The position numbers and the translations under genes are program-made. Shown here piece by piece: positions 34,321 through 46,015 of a stretch of DNA of 64,000 bases (position 1 is its first letter; the number at the start of each line of letters is the position of its first letter). Origin of the DNA: Cladophialophora immunda (lineage: Eukaryota; Ascomycota; Eurotiomycetes; Chaetothyriales; Herpotrichiellaceae); assembly GCF_000835495.1 (NCBI RefSeq), contig NW_015622546.1, positions 3,528,955-3,592,954 on the forward strand, written 5' to 3'. Under the pieces are notes generated by a model, which saw only the letters and a list, made by a program, of their open reading frames with translations, was not told the origin of the DNA and searched no databases.

Positions 34321-37235
34321 TCACCAGAAAGTTCCGGTGAGCTCTTCCGGACTCAGCTCGAACGGAGCATTGCTGAGCCAGGAGAAATCAATCGAGTCGT
34401 CGAACATAAGTTCTGGAAGCGTGGCAGACTCTGCTTCTTCTGCTCGCACTTGCACTCCACCTAAGGAGACGTCGAGCTGGAAGTCAGATACATCACAACT
34501 GTCACCACTACAATTCCTGCCGCCGTTGCCAGGAGCCCTGCTCGGGACTTGTTGTTGCTGCAACGACCGCAGATCCACTATCGAAGGTAGCGTAGAGCAA
34601 GAAAGTCGAAGGAGGTGCGACTCCTCCTGAGTGTTCCCCTGTGCCGCATCATCATCATCATCAGCAGCAGCAGCAGCAGCCGTTGGTATAGTGCTTTGCT
34701 GTGTCGGCATCCAATGCTTCGGTGCGAAGTTTCTAGCAGCCAGCTCCAGGAGCTTGACGCATTTCAGGGCCGTGCGTCTTATAGTCTGGTAGTGCCTCAG
34801 GACTTTGAGACATTTGGTCCAGGACGGCTTGAGTTCCAGGTTTGGCCGCAAGTGACGGTGGATGAGCAGGGTCATGCCACAGTTGTACAGATCTGTACAT
34901 GATATATCCCGGTTAGCATCTTGGGCTTGGTAGTGGGTCGGGTTTGGTCAGAAATGACCATCTTGGATGACAAAGGGGACGAGTAATCACTCACAAAATA
35001 TGGTATACCACGACTCAGGCATCGTGTCGTTGTGGGCTTGATACGCCAGGTCGAGAAGGTCGATCAGTTCCACGGTCGCATTGATGCACATCTCCGAGGT
35101 CTTGTCCAGAAATGTGCGACGTAGGGCCAGGTCGACAGTTCTCCCCGGTCTTTGCTCTGTTGCGCCTGTTGCGTTGCTGGTGTGCGCCTCTGACTTCTGG
35201 AGCAAGGATGGTCTGCTTGCCAAAATATACGCATACAGGTTTCTGTATTCGTTAGCACAGCTAGACACACGAGAAACATCAACAACCAGAATGGGGCTAT
35301 ATCTTACTGGCAACGGAGGACAACAGATTGTCTACTGACATCACTGAATGTTTCGGGAGTCGCCCGAAGTATAGCCAGTTCGGGCAGACGTAAAGATTCC
35401 GGAAGCTCGGTTTCCCAAGACACGAGGGCAGCCTCCACGCCGACAAAGTCATCTATCTCCTTGCAGTATCTATAACAGTGAGGATTAAATCCTTGCTTCG
35501 ATGTTCGAGACCAGGGAGGGCTGCCGTCCATGGTGGCATCCGTGTCGTCGTCGTAAAACTTGGTCAATAGATCGGCGATGTGCTCTTGTAACTTGATAGA
35601 GTGGCAGAGAAAAGTAATAGCGTTCTGATCGCTATAGGTCAGGCATTCACGTCTGACCGCAGGCTCAAAATGGATCAGCCACTGCACTGTCCTTGAGGTG
35701 GTCATCGGCGGCCGGCCATACATAGTGGCAGATTTTCTGGATCGCTATCAGTCAGCGCTTGACACAGCAACAGAGCTACCAGCTGCCTCACCTATCCATC
35801 ATTACACAACCGGCCCAAGTACGCCAATGGAGGCAGAATGTCTCTACATGACGCTTTTGCTGCCAAGACGGTGATTTTCGGTCGCAGTGCAGACCGAGTG
35901 CTTGTGACATCCTGACTGCTATTGATGTGATATTCCAGCAAGCCCCGGTCAGTTCACTCGAGCTCTGTATATAAACAGCAGAATAGAGAAGAGCCTGTAT
36001 GAAGATCAGACGTGGGCGGTTGAAAATGTTAAAGTCGAGCTCCAGAAGCATCTTCCATCGCTTCCAAAACAGTGCTCCCCTCTGGATCTGCCTTTCGCGG
36101 GTGTCAGATTCTTCGCAGTGACTGCAAACTGCAAATATCGCATTGAGAAGGATGTGAAACCGTCTCGATTCGGGAATGTCGTCTATAGCGGGTTCCGACT
36201 CTGAATCAGATATGGTGAGATATGAGTGGGCAGGTCGCATGTTGGACGCCCAGAGATCTTCGTATGCAGCTTTGAAAGCATTTTGATCGAGAAAGGGGTA
36301 AAGAGGGTAGACTCGACTCCAAAATATTACCATAAGGCCATCCGCCTCCTTCTTGGGCGGAAGGACGTAGTCGTCAAATATCGCAATGCGGCGTCTTGTC
36401 CTGTTCTTGTGAGCCAAAAAAGTGGTCTGTGAAACACTGGTCGACATACTGGTTTGTAGTATGACTCTCGGCTAAGATATCGTTAGTCGTCAGGAAACTC
36501 CGATTTGATTCCTGCAGAATACGTTGAACTTGGTGGACAAAGTTATATGTGCTGGACTGGCCGAAATATATTTTCTCCTCGTCCTCTCGAGTCGAGTACA
36601 CGGACCCGTCGTTTGCGACAGTTCCCATGCCGTCGACCTGAAAGTTCTGACGTCCCTGGCTTGGTCAATCTTGTCAACATGTATTGTTTCTTCTCGACAG
36701 AACATACCTGGTCTTCGGCAGAATCGAATAGAGCTTGCATTTGCTTCGGCCTAGAGACTTCATCTCCGGCCATTCTGAGTTCCACAGACTCTGGCGTTGC
36801 TGGTTCCAGCCCCCGACATAGTCCAGTTAGACTTGTCCCATGCGAGGTATTCTCAGGCGACGATGATGGAGTTCGCAATCGCACAGCCGAAAATTCCGTT
36901 GCAGGCAAAGGCGTTTGATTTGACAACGTCGCACAACTTCGCTCTTGTTCAAGCTCGGCAATACGTTTTTCTAAAAGCGCGATTTTTCTTTGTATGGCAT
37001 AGGGTCAATTCACAGCCTCACATTGAAGGAGATATTTTCACCTCGACGCTCGACTCTTACGCGGCTCCAAGACGCAATCTGCTGAAGCACCTTTCTTTGC
37101 ACACGTCCCACAGATTGGCCGTACCCCGTCGCATCTTCGTTTGCTAATGCGACAGTTCTCGCAGGACTTCTGTCCCTTTTTCCTAACAGGAGGAGGCTGT
37201 GACACCCAATGATGAGCGCCTTCAATATTTGCCAT
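34321..37235 (-). CDS. Zn2Cys6 transcription factor TF3 with fungal_trans domain
   Basis: Nuclear regulator. Seven exons: 37235-37042, 36987-36708, 36637-36450, 36400-35792, 35736-35308, 35242-34995, 34892-34321; 839 aa. Zinc cluster at residues 25-54: CENC, RISKRRC, DGVRPIC, GTC, then eight residues to the last Cys. A heptad-like linker follows (KIALLEKRIAELEQE, likely coiled coil for dimerisation, residues 66-80). The central PF04082-type domain is marked by YPLYPFLDQNAF, SQALGLHCDR, GCVMMDRKSATMYGRPPM, across four introns. The C-terminal part has poly-Ala/poly-Asp. An in-frame ATG at 37424 would add 63 residues; I prefer 37235 because the added stretch is low in domain-like character. Diverges from BVMO-2 across 1.4 kb containing a CGG-N2-CCG core. 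Likely pathway-linked, target unknown. Confidence 0.87.
34647..34679. repeat. (CAT)5(CAG)6 microsatellite inside TF3
   Basis: Trinucleotide tract read on the minus strand as six Ala then five Asp codons. It is in frame, so length changes would alter the protein without breaking it. Confidence 0.85.
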
Positions 37236-38628
37236 TGCCTTCGTTGTGCTTCTCCCGCTGTAGATAAGGATGACGAGGGAGATTGACATCTGATGCATTC
37301 GGGAGAAGGATCGAATTAGGCGAATGCCTATGTTCCGGTGGTGGGGGTTTCCCGTCCTTTCTTTTTTTACCCCAGAATCTCCTGGATCCGGGACCGAGCC
37401 CGCCTCCCCCAGGTGCTCAGACATTGGGGATCTCTCGACATTGCCGAATCGCAGCAGCGTCGTTGTTACAGATGAACTCCACCCCCCAAGTGCGGTGGAG
37501 ACGTTGTTTGAGGAGCATTACCAATGGTCGAAACAGATTTTGCGGCAATAAAAGGCCGCAAACTGCCAACAAAAACACCGCTTCGTCTTTCTGCTCTACC
37601 TGGCATCGGATCGGGCCCTTAGACGGACGAGTGCTGAAAGGTTTCACTCAGCGAGAAATCTTAACCTTAGTAATACCTACCTGGCGATGGTTTGAGCATC
37701 ACGTACACAATAACGGCTGTTTGCGAGCAAACGTAGATTTCCCAATTGCTATGTCTTTCGACGACACCAATGCAGGAAGTTTATGAGCCTCGCGAGCTCC
37801 GGAAAATAAATAGATGATATTGTGTGGCGGAACATTGTTGACGAACGCCTTTTGTGCCTTCAATACCCCTTCATACGCCTGATGTCTCGATATCAGCCGT
37901 TCGCCCTGTGCTATGTCGTGGATGACAACGTTCGCATATCGTGAATGATGCTGGCACCCTCCTTCAGGTCTGAAAAGGTACTCTGCCAGTAGCTGGAAGA
38001 CTTCCAGCCACTGGTCTTACTCTATGGCCAAGTGATTTTATCTCTAGGTCTTCGTTCGAGGAGAGATAGAGACACAAGATAAATGGGATCTGGGTCAACA
38101 CAGCACTCACAGATCAAGTGCTATGTATGGCATCCCATCTTCTGGGGATGGTGGGTATATTTGAGCGAAGTCGTGTTTAAGATTTACCATTTCTCCGTTG
38201 ATCCACGACATAATTGAGATGAGAGACAAAGGGCAAACAGGAAATGGCTTGCGGTGTTATAGTGCCGCAGTGATGAGCAGACTAGGCCTCGTTAAGTCAA
38301 TAGTAGCGCACTCAGAATACCGCATCTGCCAGTCTGGAGTACCTATATCATCTGTACAGCATGTTCAAGAACGTATCGATATATCCGCAATCGAGACTAC
38401 GAAGTGTGTCGGCAATTCTAGAACAAACGGATTGTCGTGCGGACAAAACGGACAGTGATAAGATGGCGGAACTCAATTCACCGCATCCGCACCATATATT
38501 CAATAACTCTGGACAATATCTATATCAAGAATCCTTCTTCCGCAGGTGGCATGGTTCAGTAACCATTATTATATTCTCTCCATTGATGTGATGCGAGGAT
38601 CGACAGTCTCAACAGTATCATCTCAGTC
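37236..38628. promoter_or_regulatory. Divergent promoter region TF3 / BVMO-2
   Basis: 1.4 kb shared by two divergent genes. Short frames only. Contains the operator core at 37389, 154 bp upstream of the chosen TF3 start. Confidence 0.45.
37389..37396. promoter_or_regulatory. Candidate operator core CGG-GA-CCG
   Basis: CGGGACCG; core match without the extra 5' CG. If the longer TF3 start at 37424 were used, the site would be coding, so its role depends on the true start. Confidence 0.3.
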
Positions 38629-40672
38629 ATGTCTGCAAACCCTACCCTTGTCTCTGAAATTACTGAGAACCAACAACCACCGGCCCACGGCATTCTAGAA
38701 ACGGCTCGGATTGGTGCCGAGACCGTCAACGGTATCGGTCCTGAGACCGCCTACAGTTCCAATGGTATACAATCCCATGACCCGCAGGAGTTTCCAGACA
38801 CACCGATCGAGAACTTCAGACCCTTGCGAGTCATCGTGATTGGCGCCGGCTTCAGTGGGATTTACATGGGCATCAGGATCCCAGAATGGCTACGCAACAT
38901 CGACTTGACAATCTACGAGAAAAATCCTGCCGTTGGCGGGACGTGGTACGAAAACAGATATCCCGGTTGCGCTTGCGACATTCCCGCGCACTCGTACACT
39001 TATACATTCGAACCAAACCCTACCTGGAGCACCTTCTATGCAGGTGGACCCGAGATTCAAAAATACTTGGAGAGAACATGTGAGAAGTATGGTGCCAGGA
39101 GATTCATCAAATGCGAACACAAGGTTTTCGGGTGCCATTGGGACAAAGACGCCAGTAAATGGTGTGTAATGTCGATCGTTGAATGGATTGAAAATGTTCT
39201 GACGAGAGTGCTAGGAAATTGCAAATTGAAGTGACTTCCACCGGGCAGAAGTTCGAGGACAAAGCGGACGTGGTCATTAGCGCCCGAGGGGCATTCAATG
39301 AATATGTTTGGCCCGAGATTACGGGACTCGAGTCTTTCCGAGGCAAGATTGTGCATTCAGCAGCTTGGGATACAAAGTGAGTGAGGTCGCGGAGCACTTG
39401 ACGCTTGCCACGTTGACGGGGCTAACTTGAAGTATAGATACGACTACACAAACAAGCATATTGGAGTGATCGGAAATGGCAGCAGTGCTATTCAGATCGT
39501 GCCAGCCCTTCAGAAGCTTGACAATGTCCGCATCAGCAACTTTGCGAAGGGTAGGACATGGGTCTCACCCTCCTTTGGTGATACTGCGACGACGAAGCTA
39601 GGGCTCAAGCAACTGGACTGTAATCATCTCATCCTAGAGCCTCTTTAATCTTTTGCTGATGAAGTCAGTCAAACCGGAGGACCAAGAAGCGTTCATCAAT
39701 GATCCTGAATCGTTTCAAAAATTCCGGCATGTCATCGAGACTGAAGCAAACGCTGTGCACGGAATCACACAGAAAGGGTCCCCGCTGGCTCTTGGTGCCC
39801 AACAAGCGTGTGAGAAGCTCATGCGTGATCGCCTCATACAGAGGCCCGACATAGCGGAGGCTCTCATACCAAGCTTCGCACCTGGCTGTCGTCGTCTGAC
39901 ACCAGGACCAGGATATCTGGAGGCTCTGACTGAGGACAATGTCGACTTTATCAAAACACCAATCGCAGAGATCAATCCACAAGGCATAAAACTTTCCAAC
40001 GGTCGGCAAGTCGATCTAGAGGTCCTCGTTTGTGCTACGGGATTCCGTGCCATGGCCGCTCCTCCGTTCCCAGTTGTCGGCACACATACCGACCTCGCAT
40101 CGCGATTCAAGCCATATCCAGAAGCCTACATGTCGACGGCCATCGATGGGTTCCCCAACCTCTTCCTTATGCTTGGGCCAAACTCCGGTGTCGGCAGTGG
40201 AAGTCTGACGAAGATGATTGAAGCAACTGGCGATTATATTGTCAAATGCATACGGAAACTCCAGAGAGACAACATAAGTGCAATGAGCGTTAAACCCGGG
40301 CGAATACAAGACTGGTCAGCATTCATTGAAGCATATTTCCCGAAGACGGTGTTCATGGATGACTGTAAGAGCTGGTACCGAAGCGACATGGGCACCGGAA
40401 ACCGAGTTATCGGACTCTGGCCAGGGAGCACGCTACATGCCGTCGAAGCCCTTCGCAGTCCACGATGGGAAGACTACGACTACGTGTACGACGGCGACAA
40501 GGAAGGCAAGCCAGTTAATCGGTTGAATTGGCTCGGAAACGGTTGGAGCGTTATGCAAACCGATGACAATTGTGATCCAGGGTATTATGTCCGACGGGAG
40601 TATATCGATCAACCCAGTCACCCACGGCCGGAAGAGACACCAAAGTGGAAGCTGCTGCCGTTCGCATACTAA
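38629..40672 (+). CDS. Type I Baeyer-Villiger monooxygenase (BVMO-2)
   Basis: FAD/NADPH enzyme that turns ketones into esters or lactones. Exons 38629-39161, 39215-39376, 39438-39619, 39669-40672; 626 aa. FAD motif VIVIGAGFSG at residues 68-77, GGTWYENRYPGCACDIPAH (BVMO D-P/A-H segment), the fingerprint F-x-G-x3-H-x3-W-D at 219-230 (FRGKIVHSAAWD), the NADPH motif GVIGNGSSA near 242-249, and VLVCATGF before the C-terminal domain. An extra 60-residue N-terminal extension precedes the FAD domain, as in the steroid/phenylacetone and cyclopentadecanone-type fungal subgroup. Intron 3 was placed at 39620-39668 because it joins KQLD to FKPEDQEAF in phase; the stretch cannot be read through (stops in all frames). 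Downstream neighbour is TF2. Confidence 0.92.
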
Positions 40673-41620
40673 ATAGAATGCAGCCTCTCGTAAGATGCCG
40701 CTATGAGAGACCCTTTCTAATGTCATTGCTGGGCGTGCGACTGTCAATCATTACTCATCAATTTGAGGAAAAGTACAGCTAAAGATGGAGAATACAACGA
40801 TGTCCACGGTTTAGACAATCTGAAAAGGAAGAATCAATTGAAAAAGACTGACATTGGCACCTGTGTACAGGTCTCCCGTCCATTGAAGCCGATATTTGTT
40901 CTACCTTTCAGCAAAATCTTTTCCCCAGTCCTCTGACTAGCTTAGAGCTGTCGCTCTGTTTGTCTATCCATGGATACTCGATAACCAGTGCCTTACATTG
41001 GCTCATTCACGTCCATGATCTAAACACCGATATCTCATACTCTCTTCGCGGCCTGAAGATTGGGGCTTGACTTCAGGCCGCCCCACTTATACCATAACCC
41101 AGCCTTGTCCTTATTCACTGTTGCACGGGATGGTACAAACGTCAAGAACATATCCACCTTACCAGTACGATAGCTAAGTCTTTTGTATTGGCTCAGGAGT
41201 CAGTGATAGTTTCCGCCAAGCTGATCAGTGACCGGAGCCGCGGATCCGAGAAGTGGCGGATTCCAAGAGAGCAGGGTCCAAGTCCATGTGGTCTCTCCCG
41301 TTCCCCACGTCCAGTGTCCCCCAAGATTGATGCTCACATGCTCTCTCAATCCTGCTAGGTCTCAAATTTCCTCCTACACACTCCAAAAGTTGTCAGGTCC
41401 CTGGGGCTATGGGCAAGAATTATGTACACCTGAAATCGTGCCCCTTGCTCTTGCCAGCCGACAGAAGACAAGACCGGCTCTGCCTTTTCTCCACCTGAAG
41501 ATCCATCGCCAATGATCTAGACACCCAGCACAGCAAGATAGCCATATTCACTTCCTATTGTTCACTTCATCGATCATCAGGTCAATCTGCCCTTCTATAT
41601 TCTCTCCCAGCACGGCGACA
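40673..41620. promoter_or_regulatory. Intergenic, promoter of TF2
   Basis: 948 bp with no gene. Carries the operator at 41239. Confidence 0.45.
41239..41248 (+). promoter_or_regulatory. Candidate operator CGCGG-N2-CCG (TF2 promoter)
   Basis: CGCGGATCCG, 373 bp upstream of the TF2 start; suggests auto- or cross-regulation of the regulator gene. Confidence 0.45.
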
Positions 41621-44237
41621 ATGACTTTCACCACTTCCCACGACTTCCCGTCCTTTGACGCATTTGCTGCACTCGAGAGTGGCTGGCAAGTTTTGCCCTC
41701 AGCCTCAGGCAACCAGTTTGCGATCGATCTGCCTCAGCTTTCAAGCGAAATAGAGGATAATGACCTGGGCAGTGTGGACTCCTCCACGGTCGATGCATTC
41801 TGGGACCCCAGTATCTTCATGGTTACTCCAGCAGATCAAGCGCCCTCAGACAATGATCCGTATCACTGGCGGCCCATCTCCACTACATTCCAACACCATC
41901 TGCCCGCCGACCTCGTGGGTGATCGGGACAGCAGCCAACTTCCCACGCTCGGCATCAACACGGACACCACCTCGTATCGCAACAGCTCTGGTGACGAAGT
42001 TGACCTAGTCAGTCCCACTCCTTCAGATTGGGGCAAGCATGCTCCGACTCAAGAACCTCCGACTCCGAAGATTACGAAGCAAGCTCCGCGCCGGCAGAAC
42101 CATTCCTGCGACCAATGTCGCTCTTCCAAGCGAGCCTGCGACTTGTCGAAAGACATATCCGTGCAAGGGCAGAAGCCGTCAAAAGCGTGCTCGCTGTGCA
42201 GAATCCGTGGTATGAAATGCACCGCCACATGGCTTGCAAACAAACAGTCTGAGCAGCGTGGGAAAAAGCGCCCGAGACTTACACCTCCTCCTCTTAGGGA
42301 AGAAACTCCTTCAAACCTCATCCCCTATACAGAGGACGAGCATTCGTGGCTCAAAGATTTTGTGTCACCACCTACTCCAGAATCGAATCTTGCAAGGCAA
42401 ATGATGGCTCAAGAAACATGCTCTCAGCACTTCAACCTATACGTTGACATTTTCGACATCCCTATCTCCCATTGCATGACACACGAGAGTATGCCTCCGG
42501 GATATTCTTTAGGTGTGGCTGCCTTGTCGCCAATGAGCGACAGCTCCGGCTTATCCAACTATTTGACCCAGGCCAATTCGTGGATCAAAAGCTGCTGGGA
42601 CAGAAGCCTCGAACTATGGGGATCGAAGGTAGCTGCACCGCAAATTTTCCACACTGTGAGTGTCTTGGATGCTCTCTTTCAACGGAATCGTTCGCACCCA
42701 TACCGCATTTCTATGACATCTCGAGACGCGGCGATCACAGAGACGTACAAGTGGGCTGCAATAGCTCTTGCGGCGCAGTTCGCCACTGCGAGTGTCGTGC
42801 AGAAGGACTCGAGCAAGTCTGACTTTTCCGGCAACCTTCAATATAGCCACGATGTTGCATCGGCTGCGTGGGAAGCCGCAAAGCAGAAGGTTTTTGGAAA
42901 TATTGCGGCCACCACCTCGTTTCGTGTGGCATTGTCATTGCTTCTTTTCGGCCTGATACCCCGTCCTGGCTCCACAGACCATTATGAGGAGCTCGAGGAA
43001 GATGCCGAGTATGCTCTATGCGAAGGCATCCGTCGCCTACAGACTCTCTGCGCTCAAGCCCGTGCGCGTCTTTCAATAGATACACAGGTTTCTCCTACTC
43101 AGTCCGTCGCCGATGCACGCAGAGCTCCAGCAAGCATATTCAATTTCCCGCATTTTTCGCAAAAGGATAGGAAATATATCCTGGAGCTAATCGGAGCTGT
43201 GGAGTGGATGGCTAATCTAATTAATGCTGTGACAATTGGTGCATCTCGTGGAAGGACAGGGGCAATCGGGCCCGAAATGTCCCACTTGGGGACGTTGCGA
43301 TCACGCGAACATACGACCGCTTCAAAACCAGGAGACGACACTTTGTGGCTCTTACCACTGCACGGGCATAGTATGTGGCCCTCCGGTCTGAAAGCGACCG
43401 AACCAGAGGTGGTCGCGTTTACAACACTCTGGCACAATGGAGCATCTGATGAGACGATTCTCCGGGAGTTAAGGCAGTCCGCATACACGGCAGTCGTCAT
43501 GTGGCGGTCCGTCGCTGGATTGACCATGGCAATCGAACGTATTCCAGCGACCAAACCCAACTACGACGATATCTTTCACCATTACAGGACCACGCTGTCT
43601 CTTATTAGCGTGTGGCGGTCAACCTTTGGAATCTTGGACAGTTCCATAAGAGGACTCCTTGAACAAGCCCCTTGCGAGCTGTGGCGTACTGTAGCATTTA
43701 CCTCCAACGACACCGATCTCGCCATTCTAGTGTTCTGTGATCTTGCGCAGAGACTCGAGATCCAGCTGACCCAGGAACAGGAACAGTTCACGCCAGAAAT
43801 GGAGCGCCTCCACAGTGCTCTGCGGTCAACGAGTGCACTGCGTAAATGGCAGCGCCTGATTAGCGCTGAGCAAGTGTCCATGATCGCTTCGACGTGTAAA
43901 AACACGTCCCGGCCCGGCTTTCAAGGCGGCAGCGGCTTGAAGAGCCAGATCCAAGATATCGCGGCACATCCGGTGAGTCTCGTGGCTTCACCACGGCAAA
44001 ACCCCACTATTGCTAATCTCATCTGTACAGAATCCGTTCATGATGGTTCAGCTCCATACGCTTGCAGCCAAGGCCTTGACCGGGGAAGTACATAGCTCAA
44101 TCAGCCAGCTAGAGGGCAAGCGGGTTTCGGAGCTGACCTCCAACATTACTATATGCCGGCAGGCGTTGGAAGAGTTCCGAAAGACCTTGGTCACCTTCCC
44201 AGATGCCGCAAGCTTCGAAGAACTAGTAGCTCTGTAG
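41621..44237 (+). CDS. Zn2Cys6 transcription factor TF2 (paralogue of TF1)
   Basis: Nuclear regulator. Exons 41621-43972 and 44031-44237 (58 nt intron); 852 aa. Zinc cluster at about residues 162-194: CDQC, RSSKRAC, a 16-residue loop, CSLC, RIRGMKC, followed by basic GKKRPRL. Preceded by an acidic Ser/Asp-rich N-terminus. Shares with TF1 the ETYKWAAIALAAQF, FRVALSLLLFGLI, GIRRLQTLCAQA and PGFQGGSGLK blocks and the position of the last intron (after AAHP). The longer open frame upstream begins with TTG, and the ATG at 41621 has a good context (GACAATGA). Immediately upstream of the amine oxidase in the same orientation (452 bp), so it is a natural candidate regulator of that gene. Confidence 0.9.
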
Positions 44238-44689
44238 AAAAGCCGGAGCTTTACTCCATTAAGATCTAAAATGCTCTTACTCCTGAAGGCCTGGGTCTTC
44301 GTAGCAGCCCATTCCACGTCACTGGACGGAGTACGTGCAGAGATTTCGTCGCTGCTCAGCAGAATGAGCACTTCCTCACGCCTTTGCATGGCATTTTCCG
44401 ATATTATCATGACGGAGGCGCGGTTCCGCGGCAGTCTTTAACTTCCATTCCGCCCACAACAGGGGGTAGCAGTCGCTTTCACCTCTCCCCATCACATCGT
44501 ACAAGCTTCAGACTGCAGTCCAACCCGGCAAGTGTGCATCACTGCTCTGTCAGAGGTATTGGCCAAATTCTCACCTTGGCTACCGAATATAACGAGCGGA
44601 AATGCCCGTAGACGGCAGAAAGATCTCTGCAAGCCAAACTCCATTCTATCCATCACTGCGCCGGGTTAGTTCTCGAAACCAAAATCAGT
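44238..44689. promoter_or_regulatory. Amine oxidase promoter
   Basis: 452 bp. Contains the best operator match of the window at 44419, 260 bp upstream of the amine oxidase start. Confidence 0.5.
44419..44430. promoter_or_regulatory. Candidate operator, perfect CGCGG-TT-CCGCG palindrome arms
   Basis: CGCGGTTCCGCG: both five-base arms are complementary, the only fully symmetric copy of the motif in the window. Confidence 0.55.
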
Positions 44690-46015
44690 ATGATTGACAA
44701 GCCGAATACAAAGGACTTCTTCGACGTGGTGGTCGTCGGGGCCGGCATGGCCGGTGTCGTGGCTACCCGGGACCTGGCCTCACAGGGATATTCTGTCGCC
44801 CTCCTTGAGGCTCGCAGTAGAGTGGGTGGACGCACCTTCGTGGAGAAGGCCTTCGGCGGCACGGTTGATCTGGAACTGGGCGGCGCCTACGTGCACTGGA
44901 CACAGCCGCATGTGTGGCACGAGCTGTCGCGACACAAAATCCCGTTGCTGCCACCGTTGGAATCCAACAAATGCTACTGGCTAGCGGATGACACAGTGCA
45001 TTCCGGAACGACAGCAGAGTACGAGGCCGCAGTTGGCCCGCTGCTGGAACGATTCTTTGCAGACGCCCGCTCTCGCTTTCCGTCACCGTTCGACGTGACA
45101 TTGATGGACAACAACGACATTGAGAAACAGTCACTCCAAGACCGCATCGATTCACTCAAGCTCACCCCTTACGAGCGAGACTTGCTCGATGGGACACTGT
45201 CGGGTGTCGTCCATTCATACGAGGAACAGGGGCTGGCCCAGCTTCTTCAAGCAGTGGCCACATATTTTGGCAATTTCGGCGCTTTTCTCGAGACGGCCGG
45301 CACCTGGTCAATCCAGGGCGGCACTAAATGTCTCATCGACGCCATTTTGGCGCAGTCACCTGCTGACGTGCGGCTGTCGACGGTCGTGGACTCAATCACA
45401 GACGAGGGCACCCGGGTCACAGTGATGAGCACTTCTGGCGAGGTGATCCACGCACGTTCAGTCATTGTGGCATTGCCGCTCAACACCCTTGGCGATGTGA
45501 AGATCACGCCCGACGTTCCATCTCCCGTGCGAACCATGATCGACCAGAAGAACCCGGTCATGGCAACCAAGATCTGGGCCCGGGTCAAGGGCGAGATCGA
45601 GCCGTTCAGCATGTGCGCCCCGGTCGGCAAACATCCGATCAACGCGGCGAGGACCGAGAGCCGTCACGCCGGCGACACATTGATCTTTGCTATGGTATCG
45701 GACGCCGCTGCGATCCGAGCGGACGATCGCAATGCGGTCCAGGCGGCTTTGCAAAAGTTCGTGCCGGACATCCAGGTGATCGCCACCGCCGGCCATAACT
45801 GGGCAGAAGACAAGTTCTCGAAAGGAGGCTGGATGATGCATAGGCCTGGAAACCTCACTGGCGCTGCGCCGCAAATGAGACAGCTGCACGGGCGCCTTCG
45901 TTTTGCTGGCAGTGATATCGCCACCATGGAACCTGGGTCAATCGAAGGGGCCATGGAGAGTGGCGCGGCTGCGGCCCGTGATATCGTTACCCTCTTGGGG
46001 ATAAATAAGTGCTAA
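44690..46015 (+). CDS. Flavin amine oxidase (monoamine-oxidase family)
   Basis: FAD-dependent oxidase (PF01593) that converts amines to imines, then aldehydes or ketones, with H2O2. Intronless, 441 aa. FAD motif VVVGAGMAG at residues 14-22, the family ARSRVGGRTF at 41-50, LELGGAYVHWTQP (substrate/flavin loop), WSIQGGTKCLIDA near residue 205, and the C-terminal flavin loop RFAGSDIATMEPGSIEGAMESG. No SGGCY-type covalent flavin cysteine is visible, so the FAD is probably bound non-covalently as in fungal MAO-N. Compact size and lack of introns resemble bacterial members; horizontal origin is possible but unproved. Sits between TF2 and TF4, all on the plus strand, with the best CGCGG-N2-CCGCG operator in its promoter. 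Confidence 0.92.
   Translation: MIDKPNTKDFFDVVVVGAGMAGVVATRDLASQGYSVALLEARSRVGGRTFVEKAFGGTVDLELGGAYVHWTQPHVWHELSRHKIPLLPPLESNKCYWLADDTVHSGTTAEYEAAVGPLLERFFADARSRFPSPFDVTLMDNNDIEKQSLQDRIDSLKLTPYERDLLDGTLSGVVHSYEEQGLAQLLQAVATYFGNFGAFLETAGTWSIQGGTKCLIDAILAQSPADVRLSTVVDSITDEGTRVTVMSTSGEVIHARSVIVALPLNTLGDVKITPDVPSPVRTMIDQKNPVMATKIWARVKGEIEPFSMCAPVGKHPINAARTESRHAGDTLIFAMVSDAAAIRADDRNAVQAALQKFVPDIQVIATAGHNWAEDKFSKGGWMMHRPGNLTGAAPQMRQLHGRLRFAGSDIATMEPGSIEGAMESGAAAARDIVTLLGINKC

Noticed and set aside
37236..37424. 63-residue N-terminal extension of TF3 from the ATG at 37424
   Set aside because: In frame, but the stretch is not typical before a zinc cluster and contains the operator core; kept only as an alternative start.
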